Shown: positions 26,418 to 35,471, numbered from the stretch's first letter. The stretch: 47,004 bases of DNA from an uncultured Pelagibacteraceae bacterium (GCA_902557585.1 CACEBA010000001.1:1-47004), one strand, 5' to 3'. Program-made: numbers and translations. The notes: generated by a model not told the origin, from the sequence alone.

Positions 26418-27872
26418 ATGTCACAAAATATTAGAATTGATCCATATGGTTTTAGAGAATATGACGCGCGATGGTTGTATGAAGAAAACATAAATAAAGC
26501 TGGGATAGAGAATCTCGGACAAGGCCTAGGTACACAAATAATTAATCATACAAAAAAAAATAACCCAAGAGTAATTGTTGGTCATGACTATCGTTCTTAC
26601 AGTGAGGAAATTAAAACTGCACTTAAAAAAGGATTAAAGGCAACAGGTTGTAATGTTGAAGATATTGGATTGTCATTATCACCTATGGTTTATTTTGCAC
26701 AATTTAAATTAAACTCTGACGCTGTTGCAATGGTGACTGCAAGCCATAATGAGAATGGATGGACCGGTGTTAAGATGGGTATTAAAAAAGGATTAACTCA
26801 CGCTCCCGAAGAAATGAAGGAGTTAAAAGAAATAACTTTAAATGAAAAGTTTGTATCAGGTCAAGGAAATGAAAAACAAGTAGAAAATTTTAAACAAATT
26901 TATAAAGAAGATTTAATCAAAAATAATAAAATTGATAAAAAAATAAAAGCGGTTGTTGCCTGTGGTAACGGTACGGCAGGTATATTCGCTCCTGATATAC
27001 TTAGAGGAATAGGTTGTGAGGTAATCGAACTAGATTGCAATCTTGACTGGACATTTCCTAAGTACAATCCAAATCCTGAGGATTTAGAAATGCTTCATGA
27101 AATAGCAAAATCTGTTAAAGAAAATAATGCTGATATTGGCTTTGGTTTTGATGGAGATGGTGACAGAGTTGGTGTAATTGACGACAAGGGGAATGAAATA
27201 TTTTCAGATAAAATAGGTTTATTAATTGCTAGAAATTTATCTGCAAAACATCAAAATTCAAAATTTGTAGTTGATGTAAAATCTACTGGTTTATATTCAA
27301 AAGATGAGGTCTTATTAAAAAATAACTGTGATACGATATATTGGAAAACAGGTCACTCACATATTAAAAGAAAAGTTAATACTGAAAAAGCTCTAGCAGG
27401 ATTTGAAAAAAGCGGTCATTTCTTTTTTAATCAACCTCTTGGGTATGGTTATGATGATGGTATAAATTCTGCAATTCAAGTTTGTCATTTACTAAATAAT
27501 CAAAGTAAAAAAATGAGTGACATTATTAATGAATTACCAGTCACGTATCAATCTCCTACTATGGCTCCTTTTTGTAAAGATGAAGAAAAGTACCAAGTTG
27601 TTGAAGAATTAGTTAAACAAGTTGAGGAAATAAAAACAAATAAAACTAAAATTGATGAACAAGTAATAACAGAAGTTTTAACAGTAAATGGTGTGAGATT
27701 TTCTTTTGAAGATGGTTCATGGGGATTAATTAGAGCGTCTTCAAATAAACCCTCATTGGTAATTGTTACTGAAAGCCCGTCATCTGAAAAAAGGAAGAAA
27801 AAAATCTTTGATTTTATTGATGATTTGCTGCAAAAAACTGGAAAAATTGGTGATTATGATCAAAAAATTTAA
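26418..27872 (+). CDS. Phosphomannomutase/phosphoglucomutase
   Basis: Interconverts hexose 6- and 1-phosphates for nucleotide-sugar and polysaccharide synthesis. The 484-residue protein has the four-domain alpha-D-phosphohexomutase layout: phosphoserine loop TASHNENGWTG (about 112-122), metal loop GFDGDGDRVGV (about 239-249), sugar-specificity loop GFEKSGHFFF (about 331-340) and a C-terminal phosphate-binding domain with RASSNKPSL. Similarity is to the AlgC/ManB dual-specificity branch; which substrate dominates cannot be told. It lies alone, divergent from nrdAB. Confidence 0.88.
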   Translation: MSQNIRIDPYGFREYDARWLYEENINKAGIENLGQGLGTQIINHTKKNNPRVIVGHDYRSYSEEIKTALKKGLKATGCNVEDIGLSLSPMVYFAQFKLNSDAVAMVTASHNENGWTGVKMGIKKGLTHAPEEMKELKEITLNEKFVSGQGNEKQVENFKQIYKEDLIKNNKIDKKIKAVVACGNGTAGIFAPDILRGIGCEVIELDCNLDWTFPKYNPNPEDLEMLHEIAKSVKENNADIGFGFDGDGDRVGVIDDKGNEIFSDKIGLLIARNLSAKHQNSKFVVDVKSTGLYSKDEVLLKNNCDTIYWKTGHSHIKRKVNTEKALAGFEKSGHFFFNQPLGYGYDDGINSAIQVCHLLNNQSKKMSDIINELPVTYQSPTMAPFCKDEEKYQVVEELVKQVEEIKTNKTKIDEQVITEVLTVNGVRFSFEDGSWGLIRASSNKPSLVIVTESPSSEKRKKKIFDFIDDLLQKTGKIGDYDQKI

Positions 27873-27888
27873 CCCTTAATAAGGTTAA
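27869..27888 (+). terminator. Possible weak terminator at the phosphomannomutase stop
   Basis: TTAACC and GGTTAA form a 6-base stem with an 8-base loop, overlapping the stop codon and followed within two bases by four T. Weak. Confidence 0.3.
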
Positions 27889-27943
27889 TTTTCAACTAAT
27901 AAGTGTTCATTAAATTGTAAAGAATCGTTTAATTTTATCTAGT

Positions 27944-27981
27944 GAGGTGATGGAGGGAGACTGAAGTCACCTCTTTTTTTT
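27944..27981 (+). terminator. GC-rich hairpin with eight T, just before the DUF2061 gene
   Basis: GAGGTGA and TCACCTC form a 7-base stem around a purine-rich 16-base loop, followed by eight T (27974-27981). It is a clear intrinsic terminator, 10 bases before the next start codon. A TTTAAT at 27928-27933 could be a -10 giving a very short RNA. It may end the upstream transcript, end a small RNA, or act as an attenuator. Confidence 0.7.
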
Positions 27982-27991
27982 ATTTAATGAT

Positions 27992-28192
27992 ATGGCAGAT
28001 AAAAAAGTTAGATCAATTGCTAAGGCATTTTCTTGGAGACTTTTCATTTTTATTTACTGGGTAATATTTGGATATATTTATACCGGAACATTTACTGGGG
28101 CAGGAATACTAGGTGTCGGCTCAATAATTCCTCTTTTCTTCTATTATTTTCACGAAAGAATTTGGAATAAGGTTAAATGGGGAATTAATTAA
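27992..28192 (+). CDS. DUF2061 family small membrane protein
   Basis: The 66-residue protein begins with a basic stretch (KKVRSIAKAFSWRLF), then has two hydrophobic helices (about 17-35 and 39-53) separated by a short TGTFTGAG turn, and ends with YYFHERIWNKVKWG. This is the DUF2061 pattern. Members are often found beside cysteine/sulfate-assimilation or cell-surface genes, and no activity is known. An intrinsic terminator stands right before it, so expression must come from read-through or a promoter very near. It converges on the malonyl-CoA decarboxylase gene with two bases between. Confidence 0.8.
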   Translation: MADKKVRSIAKAFSWRLFIFIYWVIFGYIYTGTFTGAGILGVGSIIPLFFYYFHERIWNKVKWGIN

Positions 28193-28194
28193 AA

Positions 28195-29502
28195 TTAAAT
28201 AAGCTTTTTAACTTTATCAGAAACTATTACTTTCTTATTGTTAATATACTCTTCGTGATTTTTTTCTATACTTTTTAATTCATATAAATAATTTACCATA
28301 ATACCAAATGATCTATTCAAACCAACTTCTGAAACATTTGCGTTAATAATTATATCATCAATTATTGCTCCATTACCTAAATGAAATCTACACACATCAT
28401 TGACAGGTAATTTTTTATGGTTCTTTTCATTTATCAAATAATGTGAAACTAATTTTAATAATGCGTCTTTATTTGAAACAATTCGAGGATCTCCAGGTTT
28501 TAAATCGGGTGATTTCAAAAATTTAATATTCTCTATAGGAATGTTACCTATAATATTTTTAATTTTGTTATCTTCCAAATAAGAGAACCAATCTCTAAAA
28601 CCAGGTATAGGAGACAATGTTCCAAAATTTTTTATATTTGGTAACTCTTCTTGTATCTCAAACACAACTCTTTTAATTAAAAAATTACCAAGTGTAACTC
28701 TCGATAAACCTTCTTGACAGTTACTGATGGAATAAAAAGTTGCAGAGTCATAATTTTTATCCCCTTCTGTTCTAGGTTTGGTAATTTCTTGAATTGATTT
28801 ACCTAAACCGTTTGTAAGTGCTACTTGAACAAATATTATTGGCTCATCTTCAAGTGCTGGATGAAAATAAGAAAAAAATCTTCTGTCTTCCCCTAGTCTT
28901 CTTTTAAGTTCATCCATATCTTTAATTTCATGAACTCTTTCATATTTCATAATTTTTTCTAAAACAGCCGCTTTAGTATCCCAAGTTATTTTTGCAAGTT
29001 TAAGAAATCCTGGGTTAAACCAAGATTTAAATAATTCTCTTAAATCGTCATCTAAGGGTTTAAGATCTTTATGTTCACCAAGAACTTTTAACAAATCCTC
29101 TCTCAACGAAACAATTGTTGAAATACCATTAGGAGCCATGTTCATTCTCTTAAAAAGTTCTCTTCTCTTTCCTTCAGAAGTAATGAACAGCTTGTATAAA
29201 TTTTTATCATTTTGAGTTTTTTGATAAGTTTCAATAGCTTCGGCAACTTTAGTATGGTTGGGCTTGTATTTTTCATTGATTTTTTGAAAAAAAAGAAGCT
29301 TATTTTCTAATGTAAGTTCTTGATATAAATCAGTTATGTCTCTTGCAACAGTAATACCAAATGCAGCGCCTTTGTTAGAAATCAAATCATCACATAAGGA
29401 AAGTATTGTATTTAGATCGTTTTTTTTAAGCTCAGTCTTTTTAAATAACTTTTGACCTACATCTGCTATTGAAGAGATTATTTGCTTTAAATTAAACTTC
29501 AT
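28195..29502 (-). CDS. Malonyl-CoA decarboxylase
   Basis: Converts malonyl-CoA to acetyl-CoA and CO2. The 435-residue protein has the helical N-terminal domain (KRMNMAPNG, about 116-124) and a GNAT-like catalytic domain with YFHPALEDEPIIFVQVALT (about 216-234), FYSISNCQEGL and FGTLSPIPGFRDW, plus RFHLGNGA (about 372), which are family hallmarks. No malonyl-CoA synthetase (MatB) is next to it, so it may recycle malonyl-CoA or serve degradation of malonate-semialdehyde-type compounds. It starts 19 bases after the TauE-type gene. Confidence 0.9.
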   Translation of the reverse strand: MKFNLKQIISSIADVGQKLFKKTELKKNDLNTILSLCDDLISNKGAAFGITVARDITDLYQELTLENKLLFFQKINEKYKPNHTKVAEAIETYQKTQNDKNLYKLFITSEGKRRELFKRMNMAPNGISTIVSLREDLLKVLGEHKDLKPLDDDLRELFKSWFNPGFLKLAKITWDTKAAVLEKIMKYERVHEIKDMDELKRRLGEDRRFFSYFHPALEDEPIIFVQVALTNGLGKSIQEITKPRTEGDKNYDSATFYSISNCQEGLSRVTLGNFLIKRVVFEIQEELPNIKNFGTLSPIPGFRDWFSYLEDNKIKNIIGNIPIENIKFLKSPDLKPGDPRIVSNKDALLKLVSHYLINEKNHKKLPVNDVCRFHLGNGAIIDDIIINANVSEVGLNRSFGIMVNYLYELKSIEKNHEEYINNKKVIVSDKVKKLI

Positions 29503-29521
29503 TTTTTATTTATTTTTTTTA

Positions 29522-30358
29522 TTAAGTTAAATTTAAATATTCAATAAAAGATCTTATAGAAACAGCAATTAAAAATGTTCCAAAAATCTTGCTCAGCAGC
29601 TTTTTATCTAATTTATACACCGCTTTTGCACCTATGCGCGCCATTAACATCGTCACAGGCACAAATACAATAAAGCCAAGTAAATTAATATAACCAATAC
29701 TAAAAGGTGTGTTTACGTTTCCAACTATTTTACCGCCTGTAATCATTGTAATAGTTCCACTTAATGCAATCAAAAAACCAATTGCAGATGCTGTTCCAAT
29801 TGATTTTCTTATATCATAACCAAAAGTTCTCATGAATGGGACCATTAAAGATCCACCACCAATTCCAAGAAGGACAGAAATAAAACCAACGATAATTCCA
29901 GAAATATTTTTAATTGAATCTTTAATTTGTTTTGGATTTTCTACAACTTTTTCTCTAAAAAAAATAAAAAATAAACCAACGATGAAAGCCATAACTGAAA
30001 AAAACAAAACAAAAGTTGGAGTTTTTAAATTTACTGCTAAAAATGTTCCTCCAATAACTCCAATTACAATAAAAATACCAAATGATTTTACCAATTTAAA
30101 ATCAACTGCATTATATTCCATATGAGTTTTAGCTGAAATAATTGAAGTTGGAATTATTATTGCTAGAGAAGTTCCAACAGAGAGGTGCATTCTTGTTGCA
30201 ATATCAAAATCTAAAACTGTAAAAGCATAATAGAGAGCTGGTACCATTATAATTCCACCGCCAACTCCTAATAAACCAGCCATGAAACCTGCAACCGATG
30301 CAGCTATTGATAAAACAACTAATAAATTAATTATTTCACTAAAATCTAAAATTTCCAT
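29522..30358 (-). CDS. TauE/SafE-family anion exporter
   Basis: Integral membrane protein of 278 residues with about eight predicted helices, arranged as two similar halves. Each half has the conserved glycine-rich LLGVGGGIIMVP (about 29-40) or LLGIGGGSLMVP (about 163-174) motif of the TauE/SafE/TSUP family. These carry sulfite, sulfoacetate or other organic sulfonate-type anions out of the cell. No sulfonate-degrading gene is seen nearby, so the cargo is unknown. It overlaps dusA by one base. Confidence 0.88.
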   Translation of the reverse strand: MEILDFSEIINLLVVLSIAASVAGFMAGLLGVGGGIIMVPALYYAFTVLDFDIATRMHLSVGTSLAIIIPTSIISAKTHMEYNAVDFKLVKSFGIFIVIGVIGGTFLAVNLKTPTFVLFFSVMAFIVGLFFIFFREKVVENPKQIKDSIKNISGIIVGFISVLLGIGGGSLMVPFMRTFGYDIRKSIGTASAIGFLIALSGTITMITGGKIVGNVNTPFSIGYINLLGFIVFVPVTMLMARIGAKAVYKLDKKLLSKIFGTFLIAVSIRSFIEYLNLT

Positions 30359-31362
30359 TAAGAATTAGCCTGAATAGCTTTCTCATTATTTTGAACAATT
30401 GTCATAATATGTTTTGTTTTCTGAAAATCAGACTCTCGGGCCATTAAATTATCACTTAAATATCTTTTCCAATCTTTTGAGCCAACTTGACCATGATACA
30501 GACCCACCGTATGTCTCATTATATGATTAACTTTTGTTCCTAATTTTATCTCTTTATCTACATATTCAAAAAGTTTTTCTACAACCTGCTCTCTTGTTGG
30601 GTTTTTGACGTTTTTAAATATATCTCTTTCAATTTCTATTAAAGAATATGGATTTTGATAAATTGACCTACCAATCATGACCCCGTCACAATAATTTAAA
30701 TGATTATTAATCTCACTTATCTTTGAAATTCCTCCATTAATAATTATTTCTAATTCGGGGTTTTGTTTTTTTATTTCATAAACCATATTGTAATTTAATT
30801 TTGGAATATTAAGATTTTGTTTTGGAGATAGACCAGTCAACATTGCTTTTCTTGCATGTAAAATGAATGTTTTGGTTCCAGCATCACGTATTTTATGAAT
30901 AAAGTTATTTAAATAATCGAATTCTTCAGTTTGATCAAAACCAATTCTTGTTTTGGCAGTTACAGGAATATTGCACGAATTAACCATTGAATTAATACAC
31001 TCTGCAACAAGATCAGGCTCTTTCATTAAGCATGCTCCAAACATATTTTTTTGAACCTTTTTACTTGGACATCCTAGGTTTATGTTTATTTCATCGTATC
31101 CCATATCTTCGGCAATCTTAGCAACTTCTGCCAACTCTTCTTTATCTGATCCACCAACTTGTAATGCTAATGGTTTTTCTTCAGGACTATAAGATAAGAT
31201 TTTTTTTCTATCCCCATGTATTGCAGACTTTGTAGCAACCATTTCAGAATAAAGCATGACGTTTTTACTCATTAATCTTAAGAAAAAACGATCATGTCTA
31301 TCTGTACAATCCATCATTGGAGCAACAGATATTTTTCGATTAATTTTATTATTAGTATCCAA
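30358..31362 (-). CDS. dusA: tRNA-dihydrouridine synthase A
   Basis: FMN enzyme reducing uridine in the tRNA D-loop. The 334-residue protein has SVAPMMDCTDRHDR (about 12-25), NINLGCPSKKVQ (about 94-105), the catalytic Cys in FGACLMKEP and ARKAMLTGLSP, all DusA type rather than DusB/C. Only a TTG (31362) gives the normal N-terminus; the first ATG lies inside the FMN motif. The start overlaps the end of dctM by 11 bases, an odd partner for a transport operon, so the link is probably only transcriptional. Confidence 0.92.
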   Translation of the reverse strand: MDTNNKINRKISVAPMMDCTDRHDRFFLRLMSKNVMLYSEMVATKSAIHGDRKKILSYSPEEKPLALQVGGSDKEELAEVAKIAEDMGYDEININLGCPSKKVQKNMFGACLMKEPDLVAECINSMVNSCNIPVTAKTRIGFDQTEEFDYLNNFIHKIRDAGTKTFILHARKAMLTGLSPKQNLNIPKLNYNMVYEIKKQNPELEIIINGGISKISEINNHLNYCDGVMIGRSIYQNPYSLIEIERDIFKNVKNPTREQVVEKLFEYVDKEIKLGTKVNHIMRHTVGLYHGQVGSKDWKRYLSDNLMARESDFQKTKHIMTIVQNNEKAIQANS

Positions 31363-32683
31363 GAGGTTTACCCATTATTTTGTCAGGGAGCCATGTCACT
31401 ATTTCTGGAAAGATACATAAAATTAAAATAGCTAAAGCCATTATAATCATAAATGGTATAGAACCTTTTAAAATTTCTGACAAACTAACATCTGGGGTAA
31501 TTCCTTTAATTATATAAAGATTTAATCCAACAGGTGGAGTTATCAATCCTATTTCCATATTTATAGTAAATACAATTGCAAACCAATATGGATCAAACCC
31601 TAAAGTTGTTATAACGGGTAACAATATTGCTGATGTCATTACTATCACAGCAACTGGAGGTAAGAAGAAACCGGCTATTAAAAGAAAAACATTTATTAAA
31701 AGAAAGACAACCCATTTATTAGAACTTAGTTCAACCATACTCTGAGCTAAAGACTGAGTTACATAAAGCTGGGAAAGAGTAAATGCAAAAAGATAAGAAG
31801 CTGCAATAATGAACATAATCATTACACTCTCTTTCATTGATACTTTAACTATGTTCCATATTTTTTTTGGTTGATAAATTTTGTAGACTACGGCTATCAA
31901 TACAAATACTAAAAATGCTCCAACACCAGAAGCTTCAGAAGGAGTTGCTACACCACCATACAAAACATATAGAACTCCAGCTATAATTGCTAAGAACGGG
32001 AGTATTCTTGGTAACACCTCTAGTTTTTCTTTTAATGTTGGTCTTACTCTATTACTTAAAGCTTTTGCTGCTTCTTTATCAATGAAGTAACTATGTATTA
32101 ATGCCCAAATAGCAAACATGCCAGCCAACATAAAGCCTGGAACCAAACCACATAAAAATAACCTTCCAATTGATGTTCCAGTTGCAATTCCGTAAACAAT
32201 TAAAACTATGCTTGGAGGAATCAAGACTCCTAATGTTCCACCTGCTGCAATCGTGCCAGTAGCAATTTGGTCAGAGTAACCTCTCTTTCTCATTTCTGGT
32301 ATACCCATTGTTCCAATGGCTGCACATGTAGCTGGACTAGATCCACTTAAAGCAGCGAATATAGAACAAGCACCTATATTAGAAATAACTAACCCCCCTG
32401 GCACTCGCCAAAGCCATCTATCTAAACCAGTATAAAGATCCTTTCCCGCAGGAGAATTTGCTACAGCCATTCCCATTAAAATAAACATTGGAATTGAGAG
32501 AAGTACGAAAGAATTTAGTCCCGCATAAAATGTTTCTGCAAAAACATCGAGCATTTGAATACCTTCAAATGCAACCAATAAAACTATAGATACAAAACTA
32601 AGACCAAAGGCTATCGGTATTCCAGAAAATAAAACTATCAATGTAAAAACAGCAACTATAACTGCTATTATTAGAGGATCCAT
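31352..32683 (-). CDS. dctM: TRAP transporter large permease (DctM)
   Basis: Sodium-driven channel part of a tripartite periplasmic transporter. The protein (443 residues) has about twelve hydrophobic segments. DctM motifs are IPMFILMGMAVANS (about 64-77), FAALSGSSPATCAAIG (about 108-123), GTLGVLIPPSIVLIVYG (about 148-164) and FAIVFTINMEIGLITPPVGLNLY (in parts, about 366-388). It follows the small permease gene with a one-base overlap. The bound substrate depends on DctP. Confidence 0.95.
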   Translation of the reverse strand: MDPLIIAVIVAVFTLIVLFSGIPIAFGLSFVSIVLLVAFEGIQMLDVFAETFYAGLNSFVLLSIPMFILMGMAVANSPAGKDLYTGLDRWLWRVPGGLVISNIGACSIFAALSGSSPATCAAIGTMGIPEMRKRGYSDQIATGTIAAGGTLGVLIPPSIVLIVYGIATGTSIGRLFLCGLVPGFMLAGMFAIWALIHSYFIDKEAAKALSNRVRPTLKEKLEVLPRILPFLAIIAGVLYVLYGGVATPSEASGVGAFLVFVLIAVVYKIYQPKKIWNIVKVSMKESVMIMFIIAASYLFAFTLSQLYVTQSLAQSMVELSSNKWVVFLLINVFLLIAGFFLPPVAVIVMTSAILLPVITTLGFDPYWFAIVFTINMEIGLITPPVGLNLYIIKGITPDVSLSEILKGSIPFMIIMALAILILCIFPEIVTWLPDKIMGKPLGY

Positions 32684-33177
32684 TAATTTTGCTTAGCCTC
32701 ATCCGTTAATTTAATAATTTCGGCAATATATTGAAGAATCATTAAAATAGCTCCTAGCATCATTGATGAGTAAGGTATCCATAATGGAGGGTCCCAAACT
32801 GTACCTGTAGAATAGTTTTTAGTAAATGCTTCCTCTACCATTAAAAAACCAAAATAAAACAAAATTAAAAAAAATAATAAACTTAAAAATGAAGTAAATA
32901 TTTTGAGACGTAAAACACTTTTTTTTGACATAAAATCATAAATCCACTCCATACTAACATGAGCTTTTTCGCTTAAAACATAAGCACTACCTATAAAAGT
33001 GGAAGCAACCAGTAACATTGTTACAAGTTCAGTTTGCCAAGTAATTGCTCTTTGAAAAAAATATCTTTCAAATACTAGTTCCACAATAACTAATATAGAT
33101 AAAAGTAAGGCCAAAACAGCAAAAGCTCCACAAGCTCTTGCTGTAAAATCGCAAAATTTCAAATATTTATTTTTCAT
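32683..33177 (-). CDS. dctQ: TRAP transporter small permease (DctQ)
   Basis: Membrane scaffold protein that pairs with DctM. The 164-residue protein has four hydrophobic helices (about 13-35, 48-66, 91-110, 132-152). The usual Trp-rich middle is present, with ITWQTELVTMLLVASTFIGSAY (in parts), HVSMEWIYDF and WDPPLWIPY. Its ATG follows directly after the T run of a hairpin located between it and dctP. No Shine-Dalgarno can be seen in that run, so translation is probably low and set by read-through. Confidence 0.92.
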   Translation of the reverse strand: MKNKYLKFCDFTARACGAFAVLALLLSILVIVELVFERYFFQRAITWQTELVTMLLVASTFIGSAYVLSEKAHVSMEWIYDFMSKKSVLRLKIFTSFLSLLFFLILFYFGFLMVEEAFTKNYSTGTVWDPPLWIPYSSMMLGAILMILQYIAEIIKLTDEAKQN

Positions 33178-33183
33178 AAAAAA

Positions 33184-33214
33184 AACCCCTATTTAAAATC
33201 AATAAATAGGGGTT
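33184..33214 (-). terminator. Intercistronic terminator between dctP and dctQ
   Basis: A perfect 12-base stem (AACCCCTATTTA / TAAATAGGGGTT) with a 7-base loop. On the reverse strand the stem is followed by a run of eight T (two within the stem end) that touches the dctQ ATG. It should end most transcripts after dctP and so give more binding protein than permease. Confidence 0.8.
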
Positions 33215-33229
33215 CTTTATATAGTATTT

Positions 33230-34240
33230 TTATTTAACTGCCAAAGCCATTTCCATTAATTTATCTCCACCTGGAACTTTCTCAGCGAAAGCTTTGTGAG
33301 AAGATTTTTTTGCTATCTCAACCCAAGCAGCGTGATCTTTCTCATCCATATAAACTAATTTAACACCAGCAGCTTTATATGCGTCCTCAAACTTTTTATC
33401 TAAGTTTTCAACTTGAGCAGTCATATATTTTTCAGCAACTTTTCCAGCGTCCATAAGTGCATTTTGTTGTTTTGAGTTTAAAGCATCAAAAGACTTTTTA
33501 GACATAAGAATTGGCTCATACATAAACCATAAACCAAATTTTCCTGGAGGTGTTGCACAACTAACTTGTTCGTAAATTTTATAACTTACAAAACTTCCTG
33601 AACTAGTGTTTGCACCTGTTAATACACCTGTTTGTAATCCAGTGTAGATTTCTGAAGAAGGCATACTTTGAATACCAGCTCCTGCTGCTTCTAACATTTG
33701 GTTAAAAGCTTTTCCAGCAGCTCGCATTACTTGACCTTTTGCATCACTAGGATTTTTTATACATTTAGATTTTGATGCAAATCCTCCACCTAACCATGCA
33801 TCGGACAGAACTACTACACCAGCGTCAGTAATAATTCTTTTTATTTCCGTCATCATTGGACCTTTATTAAATCTCAATGCATGATCATGATTTTTTACAG
33901 TTCCAGGCATTAATGTTGCATCAAATTCCGGGTGAAACTTTGAAGCATATGCTAAAGGGAATGCTGATATATCCAATTGTCCAGTAGTCATTGGTTTCCA
34001 CTGTTCTTTTGGTTTATATAAAGATTTTGCTGGATAGATTCTTATATCTATTCCAACGTTAGCTTTTTTTACTTCATCGGCAATTATTTGAACCATTTCA
34101 TGACGCGGATCATATGATCCATCAGCTCTTGGTGTTCCAGGCCATTGGTGACTTGCTTTTAACGTAACAGCATAAGCAGAACCAATCATTGTGAACGCCA
34201 AAACTAATGAAGTAAAATATAAAGATAATTTTTTAAACAT
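33230..34240 (-). CDS. dctP: TRAP transporter substrate-binding protein (DctP family)
   Basis: Periplasmic binding protein of 336 residues. A Sec signal peptide is clear: Lys-rich start, hydrophobic core, cleavage expected after SAYA at about 24. The DctP fold is shown by KASHQWPGT, the EVKKANVGIDIRIYPAKSL stretch and the specificity helix around KGQVMRAAGKAF (about 168-179), whose Arg should bind a carboxylate. Later come SSEIYTGLQTGVLTGAN. Substrate is unknown but is likely a carboxylic acid, given the divergent CoA-transferase operon. A good promoter and GAGAGG ribosome site precede it. Confidence 0.93.
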   Translation of the reverse strand: MFKKLSLYFTSLVLAFTMIGSAYAVTLKASHQWPGTPRADGSYDPRHEMVQIIADEVKKANVGIDIRIYPAKSLYKPKEQWKPMTTGQLDISAFPLAYASKFHPEFDATLMPGTVKNHDHALRFNKGPMMTEIKRIITDAGVVVLSDAWLGGGFASKSKCIKNPSDAKGQVMRAAGKAFNQMLEAAGAGIQSMPSSEIYTGLQTGVLTGANTSSGSFVSYKIYEQVSCATPPGKFGLWFMYEPILMSKKSFDALNSKQQNALMDAGKVAEKYMTAQVENLDKKFEDAYKAAGVKLVYMDEKDHAAWVEIAKKSSHKAFAEKVPGGDKLMEMALAVK

Positions 34241-34274
34241 TATTTTTTCCTCTCAATTGTTATTTAATTCGTGC

Positions 34275-34303
34275 ATTAAAATGAAGATGTTGATAAGAGT
34301 CAA
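34275..34303 (-). promoter_or_regulatory. Predicted dctP promoter
   Basis: TTGACT (34303-34298, five of six) and TTTAAT (34280-34275, five of six) with an ideal 17-base spacer on the reverse strand. The start would be near 34268, leaving a 28-base leader with GAGAGG before the ATG. Confidence 0.65.
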
Positions 34304-34328
34304 GGCTTCAAAATAACTGCAAAATTTT

Positions 34329-35471
34329 ATGGATGGGCCTTTAAAAAACTTATTAGTTGTTGATTTAACAAGGGTATTAGTTGGTCCATATTGCACTATG
34401 ATATTATCTGATCTTGGTGCAAGAGTAATAAAGATTGAAGCACCTGAAATTGGTGACGACTCTCGTAAATTTGGACCGTTTGTTCAAGATTATTCTGCTT
34501 ATTTTATGTCACTAAATAGAGGAAAAGAAAGTATCGCTCTTAATTTAAAAAATGAAGATGATAAAAAAATTTTTGATAAAATTTTATCTAAGGCAGATAT
34601 TTTAGTAGAAAATTTTAAACCAGGTACTTTAAAAAAATGGGGTTATGGTTGGGAAGAAGTAAGTAAAAAATATCCTAAACTAATTTACGCATCTGCTTCT
34701 GGCTTTGGACAAACAGGTCCTTTAAAAGAATTGCCAGCATACGACATGGTAGTTCAAGGTATGGGAGGATTAATGAGTGTTACTGGTCAACCAAACTCAG
34801 AACCAACAAGAGTCGGTACATCCATTGGTGATATCACGGCTGGATTGTTTACAGCTATTGGTATTAACGCAGCTTTATATGACAGACAAAAAACTGGAAA
34901 AGGAATGTTCATAGATGTCTCCATGCTTGATTGTCAAATAGCTATACTTGAAAATGCAATTGCTAGATATTTATCAAAAAATGAAATTCCCGAACCAATG
35001 GGTTCAAGACATCCTTCTATTGCACCTTTTGAAGCTTTTAAAACAAAAGATAGCTACATTATAGTTGCTGCCGGTAATGACAAATTATTTGAAAAATTAT
35101 GTAATGTTTTAAAAATTCCAGAAGTTAGCATAGATGAAAATTTTAATTCCAATTCTGCTAGAGCAAAAAATATAGATAAACTGAAAATAATTTTAGAAGA
35201 TAAGTTGTCGACAAAATCAACAATTGATTGGGTAAATGAAATGGAAAAAGAAAGAATTCCTTGTGGCCCTATATACAACATTAAAGAAGCAGTTGAGAAC
35301 CCACAGGTAGAAGCAAGAAATATGATCGTTAAGGCTTACCATAAAGTTATTGGAGATTTTAAATTAGCAGGTAACCCAATAAAGATGTCAACTTATGAAG
35401 ATCCAAAAAAAAGAGGCGACATACCTGATTTAGATGAACACCGAGAAAAAATACTTAAGGAATTTAACTAA
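34329..35471 (+). CDS. Class III (CaiB/BaiF-type) CoA-transferase
   Basis: Moves CoA between carboxylic acids. The 380-residue protein begins with GPLKNLLVVDLTRVLVGP and has LGARVIKIE, the ENFKPG motif (about 93-98), DMVVQGMGG, and the catalytic Asp in FIDVSMLD (about 197-204). It is a single-domain enzyme, unlike the double-domain DMSP lyase DddD. It is divergent from dctP by 88 bases and leads the forward operon with aldehyde dehydrogenase. A reasonable role is to activate the imported acid, using acetyl-CoA or succinyl-CoA; substrate unproven. Confidence 0.9.
   Translation: MDGPLKNLLVVDLTRVLVGPYCTMILSDLGARVIKIEAPEIGDDSRKFGPFVQDYSAYFMSLNRGKESIALNLKNEDDKKIFDKILSKADILVENFKPGTLKKWGYGWEEVSKKYPKLIYASASGFGQTGPLKELPAYDMVVQGMGGLMSVTGQPNSEPTRVGTSIGDITAGLFTAIGINAALYDRQKTGKGMFIDVSMLDCQIAILENAIARYLSKNEIPEPMGSRHPSIAPFEAFKTKDSYIIVAAGNDKLFEKLCNVLKIPEVSIDENFNSNSARAKNIDKLKIILEDKLSTKSTIDWVNEMEKERIPCGPIYNIKEAVENPQVEARNMIVKAYHKVIGDFKLAGNPIKMSTYEDPKKRGDIPDLDEHREKILKEFN

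Noticed and set aside
27967..27976. TCACCTCTTT resembling the 16S rRNA 3' end
   Set aside because: The match is short and explained by the terminator stem. No other rRNA sequence is present.
34329..35471. Calling the CoA-transferase DddD and the cluster a DMSP lyase locus
   Set aside because: DddD has two CaiB domains and about twice the length; this gene has one.
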